NCBI RefSeq assembly: GCF_000384475.1
Contig: NZ_ARWB01000001.1
Span: 1,530,176 to 1,594,175 of the forward strand
DNA length: 64,000 nucleotides
Direction: 5' to 3'
Origin: Methylopila sp. M107
GTDB lineage: Bacteria; Pseudomonadota; Alphaproteobacteria; Rhizobiales; Methylopilaceae
In this document: positions 21,790 through 30,740 of the stretch, piece after piece
How the letters are laid out: each line of letters starts with the position of its first letter
Numbering within the stretch: the first letter of the stretch is position 1
Position numbers and translations under genes: made by a program
Notes under the pieces: generated by a model
What the model was told of the DNA's origin: nothing
The model's input: only the letters and a program-made list of their open reading frames with translations
Database searches by the model: none

Positions 21790-23229
21790 ATGACGGAGCC
21801 ACATCGCTTGCCCCCCTCCACCTTCGACGAGATGACGCTTTCCGACGGATCGGTTCGCGAGGCGTATGGCAGGCTCTCGGAGTGGCTTTCGACGGCGCCG
21901 ACCGACCTGCTCGACTACCGCATCAAGGAAGCCGAGCTGCTGTTCCGCCGGATCGGCATCACCTTCGCGGTCTATGGCGACGCGCAGGCGACCGAGCGGC
22001 TGATCCCGTTCGACATCATCCCGAGGATCATCACCGGCCAGGAATGGTCGACGCTGAAGCTCGGCCTCGAACAGCGCGTCAAGGCGCTGAACATGTACAT
22101 CGCCGACATCTACGGGCGGCGCGATATCCTCAAGGCCGGGATCATCCCGAACGACCTCGTCTTCCAGAACGAGGCGTTCCGCCCAGAAATGGCCGGCAAA
22201 GCCCCGCCGCACGATCTCTGGGTGCACATTGCGGGCATCGACATCGTGCGGGTCGACGCCGACACCTTCTACGTGCTCGAGGACAACGCCCGCACGCCGT
22301 CGGGCGTCTCCTACATGCTGGAGAACCGCGAGGTCATGATCCGGCTGTTCCCGGAGCTGTTCTCGCGGCACCGCGTCGCGCCGGTCGAGCGCTACGCCGA
22401 CGAGCTGCTTGCGACGCTGCGCTCGATCGCGCCGCGCTCCTCGTCGTCCGACCCGAACGTCGTGCTGCTGACGCCCGGCGTCTACAACTCGGCCTATTAC
22501 GAGCACTCCTTCCTGGCCGACAAGCTCGGCATCGAGCTGGTCGAGGGCCGCGACCTCTTCGTGCGCGACGACATAGTGTATATGCGCACCACCGAGGGCC
22601 CGCAGCGGGTCGACGTGATCTACCGGCGGCTCGACGACGAGTTCCTGGACCCGCTGGTGTTCCGGCCGGATTCGGCGCTCGGCGTGCCCGGCCTGATCGG
22701 CGCCTACCACGCCGGCAACGTCACGCTGACCAACGCCATCGGCACAGGCGTCGCGGACGACAAGGCGATCTACAGCTACATGCCGGAGATCATAAAATTC
22801 TACCTGGGCGCCGAGCCGCTCCTGAAGAACGTGCCGACGCATCGCTGCCGCGAGCCGGAGGCGCTGAAATACGTCCTCGACAATCTCGAACAGCTCGTCG
22901 TCAAGGAGGTCCACGGCTCGGGCGGCTACGGCATGCTGGTCGGGCCGCACGCCTCCAAGGAGCAGATCGAGCTGTTCCGCGCCAAGCTCAAGGCCCAGCC
23001 GGCCGGCTTCATCGCCCAGCCGACGCTCGCTCTGTCCACCTGCCCGACCTATGTCGACCAGGGGGTCGCGCCACGCCATGTCGACCTGCGCCCCTTCGTG
23101 CTCACCGGCACGGACGCGGTGCGCATCGTTCCGGGCGGGCTGACGCGCGTCGCCATGAAGGAGGGCTCGCTCGTCGTGAACTCCAGCCAGGGCGGCGGCA
23201 CCAAGGACACCTGGGTGCTGGACGAATGA
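21790..23229 (+). CDS. circularly permuted ATP-grasp protein (Anbu cluster)
   Basis: 479 residues. It has the family blocks LFRRIGITFAVYGD, EQRVKALNMYIADIYGRRDI, YVLEDNARTPSGVSYMLENR and GAYHAGNVTLTNAIGTGVADDK, then KEVHGSGGYGMLVGP. These mark circularly permuted ATP-grasp type 2 proteins. They are predicted peptide or amide ligases and are genomically tied to alpha-E, transglutaminase and Anbu genes, all of which follow here on the same strand. The product of the ligation is unknown. A 134-bp palindromic repeat separates it from the alpha-E gene. Confidence 0.93.
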   Translation: MTEPHRLPPSTFDEMTLSDGSVREAYGRLSEWLSTAPTDLLDYRIKEAELLFRRIGITFAVYGDAQATERLIPFDIIPRIITGQEWSTLKLGLEQRVKALNMYIADIYGRRDILKAGIIPNDLVFQNEAFRPEMAGKAPPHDLWVHIAGIDIVRVDADTFYVLEDNARTPSGVSYMLENREVMIRLFPELFSRHRVAPVERYADELLATLRSIAPRSSSSDPNVVLLTPGVYNSAYYEHSFLADKLGIELVEGRDLFVRDDIVYMRTTEGPQRVDVIYRRLDDEFLDPLVFRPDSALGVPGLIGAYHAGNVTLTNAIGTGVADDKAIYSYMPEIIKFYLGAEPLLKNVPTHRCREPEALKYVLDNLEQLVVKEVHGSGGYGMLVGPHASKEQIELFRAKLKAQPAGFIAQPTLALSTCPTYVDQGVAPRHVDLRPFVLTGTDAVRIVPGGLTRVAMKEGSLVVNSSQGGGTKDTWVLDE

Positions 23230-23271
23230 GCTCGACTATCCGGGAAGAAGGATTGGCGAGCCGTAGCCTTC

Positions 23272-23405
23272 CTTCACCTCTCCCCGGCGGGGAGAGGTCG
23301 CGAGGCGGAGCCGAGCGGGTGAGGGGGAACGGGGTTGTCCGGATGGCGCGAGACCCCCTCACCCGTCGCTTCGCGCCGACCTCTCCCCACCGGGGAGAGG
23401 TGAAG
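23272..23405. repeat. intergenic palindromic repeat, CTCTCCCC family
   Basis: Opens CTTCACCTCTCCCCGGCGG and closes CGGGGAGAGGTGAAG, with internal GGGTGAGGGG/CCCCTCACCC arms. It sits inside the Anbu cluster, between the ATP-grasp and alpha-E genes, and would give the transcript a long hairpin at that point. Confidence 0.88.
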
Positions 23406-23452
23406 AGCCGCTCTCAACTGAAAATCACGTCCGCATTCCGCCAGGATCGCCC

Positions 23453-24394
23453 ATGCTGAGCCGCACCGCCGACAACCTGTTCTGGCTGTCGCGCTATATC
23501 GAGCGCGCCGAGAGCCTCGCGCGCATTCTGGACGCGACCCAGCGCCTCGCCTCGCTGCCGACCGCCTATGGCGGCAAGACCAACGAGTGGGAGAGCGCCG
23601 TCGAGACCGCGGGCTGCGCGCCGGCGTTCTTCGCCAAGCACGAGGAGGCGACGCACGAGACCGTGGTGTCGTTCCTGGTGTTCGACCGGGACAACTCGTC
23701 CTCCATTCTCAACTGCTTCGAGACGGCGCGCCACAACGCCCGCTCGGTGCGCACCGCGCTCACCATGGAGATGTGGGAGGCGATCAACGGCGCCTGGCTG
23801 GAGCTTCGCCGCAACCCCGACCGCAAGCTCGAGGGCGAGGAGCTGACGCGCTTCCTCGATTGGGTGAAGGAGATCGGGCTGCGCTTCGACGGCTCGGCCT
23901 CGCGCACCATGCTGCGCAACGACATCTACGATTTCTCGCGCCTCGGCATGCTGCTGGAGCGCGCCGACAACACGGCCCGCATCCTCGACGTGAAGTACCA
24001 TCTGCTGCTGCCCGAAGAGGGCGAGGTCGGCGGCGGCCTCGACTATTACCAGTGGTCCGCGATCCTGCGCGCGGTCTCGGCGGTCACGAGCTATCACTGG
24101 GTCTACCGGCAGAGCCTCAAACCCTGGCTCGTCGCGGATCTCCTGATCCTGAACGACCAGCTGCCGCGCTCCTTCGCGGCCTGCTACAACCAGCTCGTCC
24201 GCCATCTCGACGAGCTCGCCCGCGCCTATGGCCGGCAGGGTCCCGCGCAACGGCTGGCGCGGTCGACGCGATCGCATCTCGAGAACGCGGAAATCAGGCA
24301 GATCTTCCAGGGCGGCCTGCACGAGTTCATCACGGATTTCATCGGCCACAACAACCAGCTGGGGCTCGCGATCCACGAGCAGTATCTGGCGTGA
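23453..24394 (+). CDS. alpha-E domain protein (Anbu cluster)
   Basis: 313 residues, all-alpha. The start MLSRTADNLFWLSRYIERAES is the hallmark of the alpha-E family (PF04168). Later blocks are SVRTALTMEMWEAIN, LRNDIYDFSRLGMLLERADNTARILDVKYH (in two pieces) and WSAILRAVSAVTSYHWVY. Alpha-E proteins always travel with permuted ATP-grasp and transglutaminase-like proteins and are thought to form part of a peptide-modifying complex. It is followed by the transglutaminase gene after 10 bp. Confidence 0.93.
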   Translation: MLSRTADNLFWLSRYIERAESLARILDATQRLASLPTAYGGKTNEWESAVETAGCAPAFFAKHEEATHETVVSFLVFDRDNSSSILNCFETARHNARSVRTALTMEMWEAINGAWLELRRNPDRKLEGEELTRFLDWVKEIGLRFDGSASRTMLRNDIYDFSRLGMLLERADNTARILDVKYHLLLPEEGEVGGGLDYYQWSAILRAVSAVTSYHWVYRQSLKPWLVADLLILNDQLPRSFAACYNQLVRHLDELARAYGRQGPAQRLARSTRSHLENAEIRQIFQGGLHEFITDFIGHNNQLGLAIHEQYLA

Positions 24395-24404
24395 GGGCCG
24401 ATCC

Positions 24405-25307
24405 ATGCGCCTGACCGTCCGCCACCAGACGCTCTACAGGTTCGTCCAGCCGGCTTCCGCCATCGCCCAGACGCTGCGCATCACCCCGCGCGGCCATGAC
24501 GGGCAGCACGTGGTCGGCTGGCGCATCGACATCGACAAGGACTGCCGCCTCAGAACCGCCGAGGACGCGTTCGGCAACCTCACCAGCATGTTCACGGTCG
24601 ACGGGCCGATCGACGTGCTGACGGTCGTCGCCGAAGGCGAGATCGACACGCGCGACACCGCCGGCATGGTGCATGGCGCGGTCGAGCGGTTCCCGCCGGA
24701 GCTCTATCTGCGCGAGACAGATCTCACCGCGCCGGATCTCGAGATTGCGGAATTCGCGAGAGAGGCGACGAAAAGCGACGCGAGCCCGCTCGGGCGGATG
24801 CACGCGCTGATGGGAGCGCTTCACGAACGCATCGCCTATGACGAGACGCCGACCGACAGCAACACGACCGCGGCGCAGGCGTTCCGGCTGGAGCGCGGGG
24901 TCTGCCAGGACCTGACCCATGTGTTCCTCGCAGCCGCCCGCTCGCTCGGAGTCCCGGCCCGCTATGTCGGCGGCTACCTGCTGCGGACGCCCGAGATCGA
25001 GCCGGGCGCCGCGATGTCGCAATCGACGGACGGCATGCGCCAACACATGTCCGCGCCGCCCTCCGTCCCGGTCGAGCAGCGCGCCGGGCACGCCTGGGCC
25101 GAGGCCTATGTGCCGGATTTCGGCTGGATCGGGTTCGACCCGGCGAACGACCTTTGCCCGACGGAAGGATATCTGCGGGTCGCGATCGGCCTCGACTACC
25201 TGGGCGCGGCGCCCGTGCGCGGCTCCCGCTATGGCGGCGCCGGCGAGACGCTCGACGTGCGGATCACGGTCGAGGACTGCACCGGGCGGCGCGCTTACCG
25301 CTCCTGA
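24405..25307 (+). CDS. transglutaminase-like cysteine protease (Anbu cluster)
   Basis: 300 residues from the ATG at 24405. The N-terminal beta region (LTVRHQTLYRFVQPA, then PRGHDGQHVVGW) is followed by the papain-like core. The catalytic triad is Cys167 (GVCQDLTHV), His229 (AGHAWAEAYVP) and Asp245 (WIGFDPAN). No signal peptide, so it is cytoplasmic. It starts 10 bp after the alpha-E stop, which indicates one operon. It is predicted to cleave or transfer a peptide made by the ATP-grasp partner. Confidence 0.93.
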   Translation: MRLTVRHQTLYRFVQPASAIAQTLRITPRGHDGQHVVGWRIDIDKDCRLRTAEDAFGNLTSMFTVDGPIDVLTVVAEGEIDTRDTAGMVHGAVERFPPELYLRETDLTAPDLEIAEFAREATKSDASPLGRMHALMGALHERIAYDETPTDSNTTAAQAFRLERGVCQDLTHVFLAAARSLGVPARYVGGYLLRTPEIEPGAAMSQSTDGMRQHMSAPPSVPVEQRAGHAWAEAYVPDFGWIGFDPANDLCPTEGYLRVAIGLDYLGAAPVRGSRYGGAGETLDVRITVEDCTGRRAYRS

Positions 25308-25428
25308 GGTTTCGTCATCGCGCTGACATGCCACAGCGGAGCGATCTTTCGCCCGATGCGGCGGCGCGCATTGTGAAGCGCGGCCGAGTCTTGGTAGCTT
25401 CCGGCCGCGCGGGTATCAGGTTTCATCC

Positions 25429-26196
25429 ATGACGTATTGCGTCGGCATATTGCTTCGCGACGGGCTCGTAATGATCGCCGACACCCGCACCAATGCGGGC
25501 ATCGACAACATCGCGACGTTCCGCAAGCTCAAGGTCGTGTCCGACAAGGGCAAGCGCGTGCTCGCGATCGCGACCTCGGGCAATCTGTCGATCAGCCAGT
25601 CGGTCATCTCGATGCTGGCGGAGGGCGTCGAAAACACCGAGACCGGCGAGTTCGACACGCTCGAAAACCAGCCAACGATGTTCAAATGCGCGCAGCTCGT
25701 CGGCCGCGCGGTCCGCGAGGTCTGGCGGATCGACGGCCAGAGCCTCGAGCAGATCTCCTCGCGCTTCAACGTCCAGCTGCTGTTCGGCGGCCAGGTCGCG
25801 GGCGGGCGCCTGCGGCTCTTCATGATCTACGCCGCCGGCAACTTCATCGAGGTGACGCCGGACACGCCCTACTTCCAGATCGGCGAGCACAAATACGGCA
25901 AGCCGATCCTCGACCGCGCCGTGCACTACGAGACAGACCTCTACGACGCGCTGAAGATCGGGCTGATCTCGATGGATTCGACCATGCGCTCGAACCTCAG
26001 CGTCGGTCCGCCGATCGACGTGCTGGTGCTGCGCAAGGACGCGCTGACGCCGGAACTCGATTTCCGGATCGAGCCGACCGACCCCTATTTCCTCGCGCTG
26101 CGCGATCAGTGGTCGAAGGCGCTGCGCGAAGCGCATATTCAGATCCCGCGCCCGCCGTATGGCGCCAACGTGCCGGGCGATATCGACGCGCCCTGA
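25429..26196 (+). CDS. Anbu-type proteasome-like peptidase
   Basis: 255 residues. It begins MTYCVGILLRDGLVMIADTRTNAGIDNIATFRKLKV. After Met removal Thr1 would be the nucleophile, with Asp17 and a nearby Lys as in beta-subunits of proteasomes and HslV. No propeptide is present. Anbu proteins are ancestral Ntn-hydrolase peptidases that form open-ring or helical assemblies in published structures. The operon companions (ATP-grasp, alpha-E, transglutaminase) are the classical context, which supports the call strongly. Natural substrate unknown. Confidence 0.94.
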   Translation: MTYCVGILLRDGLVMIADTRTNAGIDNIATFRKLKVVSDKGKRVLAIATSGNLSISQSVISMLAEGVENTETGEFDTLENQPTMFKCAQLVGRAVREVWRIDGQSLEQISSRFNVQLLFGGQVAGGRLRLFMIYAAGNFIEVTPDTPYFQIGEHKYGKPILDRAVHYETDLYDALKIGLISMDSTMRSNLSVGPPIDVLVLRKDALTPELDFRIEPTDPYFLALRDQWSKALREAHIQIPRPPYGANVPGDIDAP

Positions 26197-26290
26197 GCGT
26201 TCGGCGAGGGTCGGTCCAGCCCCACGTCTCGGCGGACCGAGGCGCGACCGCGCCGCTAGAACATTCTCAGTTTAGGCGACGACATCTCCA

Positions 26291-26321
26291 CGGTCATGCC
26301 CGGCTCAGCCGGGCATGACCG
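26291..26321. repeat. short palindrome, GTCATGCCCG family
   Basis: A single perfect hairpin of the family (CGGTCATGCCCGGC ... GCCGGGCATGACCG) between the convergent Anbu and DUF2155 genes, where it may also act as a transcription terminator for either side. The surrounding 26197-26361 region holds nothing else recognised. Confidence 0.8.
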
Positions 26322-26361
26322 CCCTTGCTTCAGTCCATCTATCAGCATCGCCGGCCGCCGC

Positions 26362-26850
26362 TCACTCGCCGAGGGTCGGACCCTGCGGCGCCTCTGGGCG
26401 GTCGCCGCCTTTGCAGTCGATCAGCCACACATCGTAGATCGGGTGCTCGACGCCGGTGAGGCCGGGGCTCGAGGCGAACATCCAGCCGGAGAACAGCTTG
26501 CGCTGCTCGTTCGTCAGCGTGGTCTCCTGCACGTCGACATAGGAGGTCGTGTTCGGCGCCTCGGTCGGCGGGCGCGTGTAGCAGACATGCGGCGTGACCT
26601 TGAGCGCCCCGAAGACCGAGACCTTGTCGATCGGCGCGTCGAATTCGGTGATGCGGCCGGTGATCTTGTCGAGACCGTTGAACACCGCGACCGGATTGGT
26701 GATGCGCGGCGTCGGCGTCACGATCTCGGCGCGGCCGCTCTTCGGCTTCGGCTCGAGCGTCGAGGTCCCCGGCTTCTGCGCGAAGGCCGGCTGGGACACG
26801 AGCGCGACGGCGGCTGCGAGAAGAATGCGGACGGGCAATGGGACGCTCAC
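26362..26850 (-). CDS. DUF2155 domain-containing exported protein
   Basis: 162 residues from a GTG at 26850; a TTG 12 bp further in is an alternative. Signal peptide ends about PAFAQ. The mature domain has FNGLDKITGRITEFDAPI, a single-sheet fold with KVTPHVCYTRPP and FSGWMFASSPGLTGVEHPIYDVWLIDC (read in two parts), which match DUF2155. Two cysteines can pair in the periplasm. It is usually the neighbour of the NDUFA12 homologue, as here (83 bp apart). The function is unknown. Confidence 0.88.
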   Translation of the reverse strand: MSVPLPVRILLAAAVALVSQPAFAQKPGTSTLEPKPKSGRAEIVTPTPRITNPVAVFNGLDKITGRITEFDAPIDKVSVFGALKVTPHVCYTRPPTEAPNTTSYVDVQETTLTNEQRKLFSGWMFASSPGLTGVEHPIYDVWLIDCKGGDRPEAPQGPTLGE

Positions 26851-26932
26851 GAGATTGGCTGCGGCAGACTGGCGCCGCCAGAGAGCGCCGGGATTGCGGC
26901 TCCCGAAGGGCGGGAGACGTAACCCGGCGGCG

Positions 26933-27355
26933 TCAGTCGGCGGGCGACCAGGCCTTGTAGTCGCCCGTCGCGGCCGGCCGCTCGCTGGTCGACAGCGTCG
27001 AGCCGCGCGGGCGGTACGCCTCGACCGTGCCGGTCTTGTTCTCGCGATGCGGCTTCTGCCACTCGCGCGCGGGGTAGTTCTCGTTCGCGGGCGGGACATT
27101 GACGGTGTGATGCATCCAGCCGTGCCAACCGGAGGGAATCGCGGACGCCTCGGCGTAGCCCGCATAGATCACCCAGCGCCGCTCGGTCCCGAAGGCCGCG
27201 TTCTTTTCGGGATCGTTGGGCAGGCGGTAATAGCGGTTGCCGAACTCGTCCTCGCCGACGAACTCGCCGACGCCGCGCTTGAGCGCGACGCGCGTGCCGA
27301 TGGTGGAGCCGTTCCACCAGGTGAAGACGCTGGTCAGGATGCTCATCAGGGACAT
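26933..27355 (-). CDS. NDUFA12 / B17.2 homologue of complex I
   Basis: 140 residues. It matches the alphaproteobacterial form of the mitochondrial complex I accessory subunit B17.2. Seen are VFTWWNGSTIGTRVALKRG, FVGEDEFGNRYYRLP, RRWVIYAGYAEASAIPSGWHGWMHH (in two parts) and AREWQKPHRENKTGT. The subunit binds the peripheral arm or helps assembly of NADH:ubiquinone oxidoreductase. The nuo operon itself is not in the window, which is usual since this gene lies apart. Confidence 0.96.
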   Translation of the reverse strand: MSLMSILTSVFTWWNGSTIGTRVALKRGVGEFVGEDEFGNRYYRLPNDPEKNAAFGTERRWVIYAGYAEASAIPSGWHGWMHHTVNVPPANENYPAREWQKPHRENKTGTVEAYRPRGSTLSTSERPAATGDYKAWSPAD

Positions 27356-27452
27356 TGGCGGCCTCGGTCGGAGCCTCTTCGATCCGACATTGGGTATGGA
27401 GCCGCGCGCCCGGGTTGTCCAGACGATCGCGACCCAGAGCAGTCGCCGAAAC

Positions 27453-28385
27453 TCAGGCCAGCAGGAAATCTCCCGCGTCGATCGTCGCGCCCTTCTTCAG
27501 GACGGCGAACACGATCGCCTCCTCGTCGCCCGATCCGTCCGGATCGTAGAGCAGTTCGCCCGTCCTGGTGTTGAAGACGATGCGCTGATCCTCGGTCTCG
27601 GCCACGCCGGTCGAGTTCGCGACGAAGGCCGCGTCGTCGAACGTCTCTCCGGCGATGGCCGAAAACACGCCGCGATCGAGCAGGATGCTGTCGACGCCGG
27701 TTTCGAAATCGCGGATGACGTCGGCCTTGCCCTCGACGAGCGCGGTCTCGAACACGAACGTGTCGGCGCCTTCGCCGCCCGTCAGCCTGTCGGCTCCCCG
27801 GCCGCCGCTCAGCCTGTCGTCGCCGTCGCCGCCGTTGAGCCGGTCGCGGCCGCCGCCGCCATGCAGCGCGTCGTCTCCCACGTCGCCGTTCAGGAGATCC
27901 CGCTTGCCGCCGCCGCTCAACCGGTCGGCGCCGTCGCCGCCGGCAAGGGAGTCGCGGCCGCCGCCGCCCTCGAAGACGTCGTTTCCGAGTCCGCCGGAGA
28001 GCCGGTCGGCTTCGTCCGAACCGAACACGAAATCGTCCCGCTCGCCGCCCGTGAAGTCGGCGGCCGAGTCGAAGGCGGTCACCGTGAATTCGGAGAGGAG
28101 ATAGGTGCCGTCGTTGAAGTCGTTGAGTTCGTACTGCCCCTCATAGGTCACGCCGTCCTCGAGGGTCGCCGAGAAGCTCATCTCCATCGGGCGGTCGTTG
28201 TCCTCGTAATGATACCCGCCGAAGTCGCCGAGGGTCGCCGAGATGTCGCCCGCCCAGAGGTAGTAATCCAACTCCGGATCGTAATACCCCTCAAGTCCGT
28301 AGAAGAAGCTGAGCCCAACCCCGGTTTCGCCGCGCACGATCGTGAATTCGGGCGTGACCCGCTGCTGGTAGTCGGTGATACGCAT
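27453..28385 (-). CDS. RTX-repeat calcium-binding protein
   Basis: 310 residues without a signal peptide. The N-terminal part (about 1-110) is a polar, aromatic-rich domain with acidic runs. Residues about 113-210 are GGxGxDxL-type nonapeptide repeats, such as GGLGNDVFEGGGGRDSLAGG and GGRGADRLTGGEGADTFVFE, which bind calcium in a parallel beta-roll. The C-terminal GDEEAIVFAVLKKGA and AGDFLLA resemble secretion-signal ends. Such proteins usually leave through a type I (ABC) exporter, but none is nearby. Function unknown; surface adhesin or enzyme scaffold are possible. Confidence 0.85.
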   Translation of the reverse strand: MRITDYQQRVTPEFTIVRGETGVGLSFFYGLEGYYDPELDYYLWAGDISATLGDFGGYHYEDNDRPMEMSFSATLEDGVTYEGQYELNDFNDGTYLLSEFTVTAFDSAADFTGGERDDFVFGSDEADRLSGGLGNDVFEGGGGRDSLAGGDGADRLSGGGKRDLLNGDVGDDALHGGGGRDRLNGGDGDDRLSGGRGADRLTGGEGADTFVFETALVEGKADVIRDFETGVDSILLDRGVFSAIAGETFDDAAFVANSTGVAETEDQRIVFNTRTGELLYDPDGSGDEEAIVFAVLKKGATIDAGDFLLA

Positions 28386-28567
28386 GGCGACCTCCCCGTC
28401 GACCCGCCGTTATCCGGCGTTTTGTCCGACGAGACACCTCGGACTCAACGGGCGCAATCCGCAGTACTACGCATCATCCTGCGCGCTCTCGCATGCGTGT
28501 TCGACGCGATCCGACCGCAACCAAGCGGGCGGACGGCGGGGTCCGCCGCCGCCCGCCCGGCTGTCCG

Positions 28568-29398
28568 TCAGGACCGGATGAAGGCGAGAAGATCGGCGTT
28601 GATGACGTCGGCGTGCGTCGTGCACATGCCGTGCGGGAAGCCCGCATAGGTCTTCAGCTCGCCGTTCCTGAGCAGCTTCGCCGACAACGGGGCCGAGTCG
28701 GCGTAAGGCACGATCTGGTCGTCGTCGCCATGCATGACGAGCGTCGGAACCTCGATCGCCTTCAGGTCCTCGGTGAAGTCGGTCTCGGAGAAGGCCTTGA
28801 TGCAGTCGTAGTGGGCCTTGGCGCCGCCGGCCATGCCCTGCCGCCACCAGTTGTCGATGACGCCCTGGCTCACCGCCGCGCCCGGACGGTTGAAGCCGTA
28901 GAAGGGGCCGGCGGGGACGTCGTAGTAGAACTGCGCGCGGTTCGCGACGAGCGCCGCGCGGAAGCCGTCGAACACCTCGATCGGCAGGCCGCCGGGATTG
29001 GCGTCCGTCTTCAGCATGATGGGCGGCACCGCGCCGATCAGCACCGCCTTCGCGACCCGGCCGGGTTTTGCGCGGGCGACATAGTGCGCGACTTCGCCGC
29101 CGCCGGTCGAATGGCCGATGTGGACCGCCTTCTTCAGGTCGAGCGCGTCGGCGAGTTCCGCGACGTCGGCCGCGTAGGTGTCCATCTCGTTGCCTTCGTC
29201 GGTCTGGCTCGACCGGCCATGCCCGCGGCGGTCGTGGGCGATGACGCGGTATCCTTCGCCGAGGAAGAACAACATCTGGTTGTCCCAGTCGTCTGCGCTC
29301 AACGGCCAGCCATGATGGAAGACGATCGGCTGGGCGTCTTTCGGACCCCAGTCCTTGTAGAAGATTTCGGTGCCATCCTTGACCTTGATCGTGCTCAT
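28568..29398 (-). CDS. alpha/beta hydrolase (chloroperoxidase-like)
   Basis: 276 residues. The fold has [25 protein letters not shown], the nucleophile elbow GHSTGGG (Ser97), [14 protein letters not shown] with the acid, and the catalytic histidine in [11 protein letters not shown] (the first or second His). This matches non-haem chloroperoxidase-type esterases. An SD site (AGGAGATGATCAG) precedes the ATG. It is divergent from the GlxA-type regulator, with 129 bp between, so that regulator may control it. Confidence 0.92.
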   Translation of the reverse strand: MSTIKVKDGTEIFYKDWGPKDAQPIVFHHGWPLSADDWDNQMLFFLGEGYRVIAHDRRGHGRSSQTDEGNEMDTYAADVAELADALDLKKAVHIGHSTGGGEVAHYVARAKPGRVAKAVLIGAVPPIMLKTDANPGGLPIEVFDGFRAALVANRAQFYYDVPAGPFYGFNRPGAAVSQGVIDNWWRQGMAGGAKAHYDCIKAFSETDFTEDLKAIEVPTLVMHGDDDQIVPYADSAPLSAKLLRNGELKTYAGFPHGMCTTHADVINADLLAFIRS

Positions 29399-29527
29399 CT
29401 GATCATCTCCTGTGACCTGAAATACATGTTAGCTGAAGACGTCGCCGTCTCCTCGATGCAAAAGATGGCGTGCGAGCTTGCCGATTTCGATTGGCGATAT
29501 CGACAGAGTCCGGGCTAAAACTGACAA

Positions 29528-30511
29528 ATGGCCCCGAAACCGCCCGTCGCCGAGATCGGCGTCCTGATCTATCCGGACGCGCAGCTCGGCGCGGTGCATG
29601 GGCTGACCGACCTCTTCACCATCGCGAACCGCATGGCGCGCGAGCGGAAGGGCCCTGCCGCGCCGCGACTTCGCGTCAGCCACTGGCGCGAAAGCGGCGG
29701 CGCGGTGACGCGCGTGTTCGACACCGAGCCAGGCGGCGGCGAGCCGGCATTCGTCATCCTGCCGCCGGCCGTGACGGCGCCGATCACGGCGGCGGACGCG
29801 CAGCCCTTCGCCCGCTGGCTCCGCGAGCGGCGCGAGCGCGGCTCGACGCTCTGCTCGGTCTGCGCCGGGGCCTTCCTGCTCGCCGAGACCGGCGCGACGG
29901 ACGGGCGGACGGTCACCACCCACTGGTTCTTCGCGGAGGCCTTCGCGGCGCGTTTTCCGGACGTGCGGCTCGAGATCGACAAGCTCGTCATCGACGACGG
30001 CGACCTGATCACCGCGGGCGGGCTGATGGCCTGGACGGACCTCGGCCTGAAGCTCGTGGAGCGGCTGCTCGGCCCGACCGTGATGCTCGACGCCGCGCGC
30101 TTCCTGCTGGTCGACCCGCCAGGCCGCGAACAGCGCTATTACAGCGCCTTCTCTCCGCGTCTTCATCATGGAGACGAGGCGATCCTGAAGGTCCAGCACT
30201 GGCTGCAGGCGACCGGCGCGCATGGCGCGACGCTCGACGCGATGGCGGCGAAAGCGGGCCTCGAGCCGCGCACCTTCCTGCGCCGCTTCCGGACGGCGAC
30301 GGACATGAAGCCGACCGAATATTGCCAGCGCCTGCGCATCGGCCGTGCCCGCGAACTGTTGGAGACGACGCACGGCACCGTGGAGCAGATCGCCTTCGAG
30401 GTCGGCTACGAAGACGCCAGCGCGTTCCGAAAGCTTTTCCAGCGGATCGTGGGGCTGAGCCCGCGGGAGTTTCGTGTGCGGTTCAACGGCCCCGCGGCAC
30501 TGGCGGGCTGA
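29528..30511 (+). CDS. GlxA-type transcriptional regulator (DJ-1/PfpI plus AraC HTH)
   Basis: 327 residues. The N-terminal DJ-1/PfpI domain (about 8-185) includes the elbow CSVCAGAFLLAETG, with Cys112 at the usual position, and LVIDDGDLITAGG. The AraC/XylS double helix-turn-helix (about 220-325) reads MAAKAGLEPRTFLRRFR and VAFEVGYEDASAFRKLFQ-like (IAFEVGYEDASAFRK). These regulators bind small molecules at the DJ-1 domain and activate nearby genes. The divergent hydrolase is the obvious target. No clear SD before the ATG. Confidence 0.93.
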   Translation: MAPKPPVAEIGVLIYPDAQLGAVHGLTDLFTIANRMARERKGPAAPRLRVSHWRESGGAVTRVFDTEPGGGEPAFVILPPAVTAPITAADAQPFARWLRERRERGSTLCSVCAGAFLLAETGATDGRTVTTHWFFAEAFAARFPDVRLEIDKLVIDDGDLITAGGLMAWTDLGLKLVERLLGPTVMLDAARFLLVDPPGREQRYYSAFSPRLHHGDEAILKVQHWLQATGAHGATLDAMAAKAGLEPRTFLRRFRTATDMKPTEYCQRLRIGRARELLETTHGTVEQIAFEVGYEDASAFRKLFQRIVGLSPREFRVRFNGPAALAG

Positions 30512-30576
30512 CGACGGTTTTCACCGCCAGTCAGCCCGGAAAATCACCGTTCTCGAGGTGAGAGGAATCACCTCGA

Positions 30577-30673
30577 CCGTCATGCCCGAGCTTGTCTCGG
30601 GTATCCACGACTTGATCGTAGCGCCCTACGTTCCCAGAAAGTCGTGGATACCCGGCTCCGCCGGGCATGACGG
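30577..30673. repeat. intergenic palindromic repeat, GTCATGCCCG family
   Basis: Full-length relative of the 266-364 copy: CCGTCATGCCCGAG at the left, GGGCATGACGG at the right, and inner arms TATCCACGACTT and AAGTCGTGGATA around a short spacer. It lies between the GlxA-type gene and the DUF3060 gene. Confidence 0.88.
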
Positions 30674-30740
30674 CTTCGCGGTGTCAGCGCCGAGCAAGAA
30701 TGCTCTGACAGACCAGCGACCTCAACCGGAGACGCCCGCC

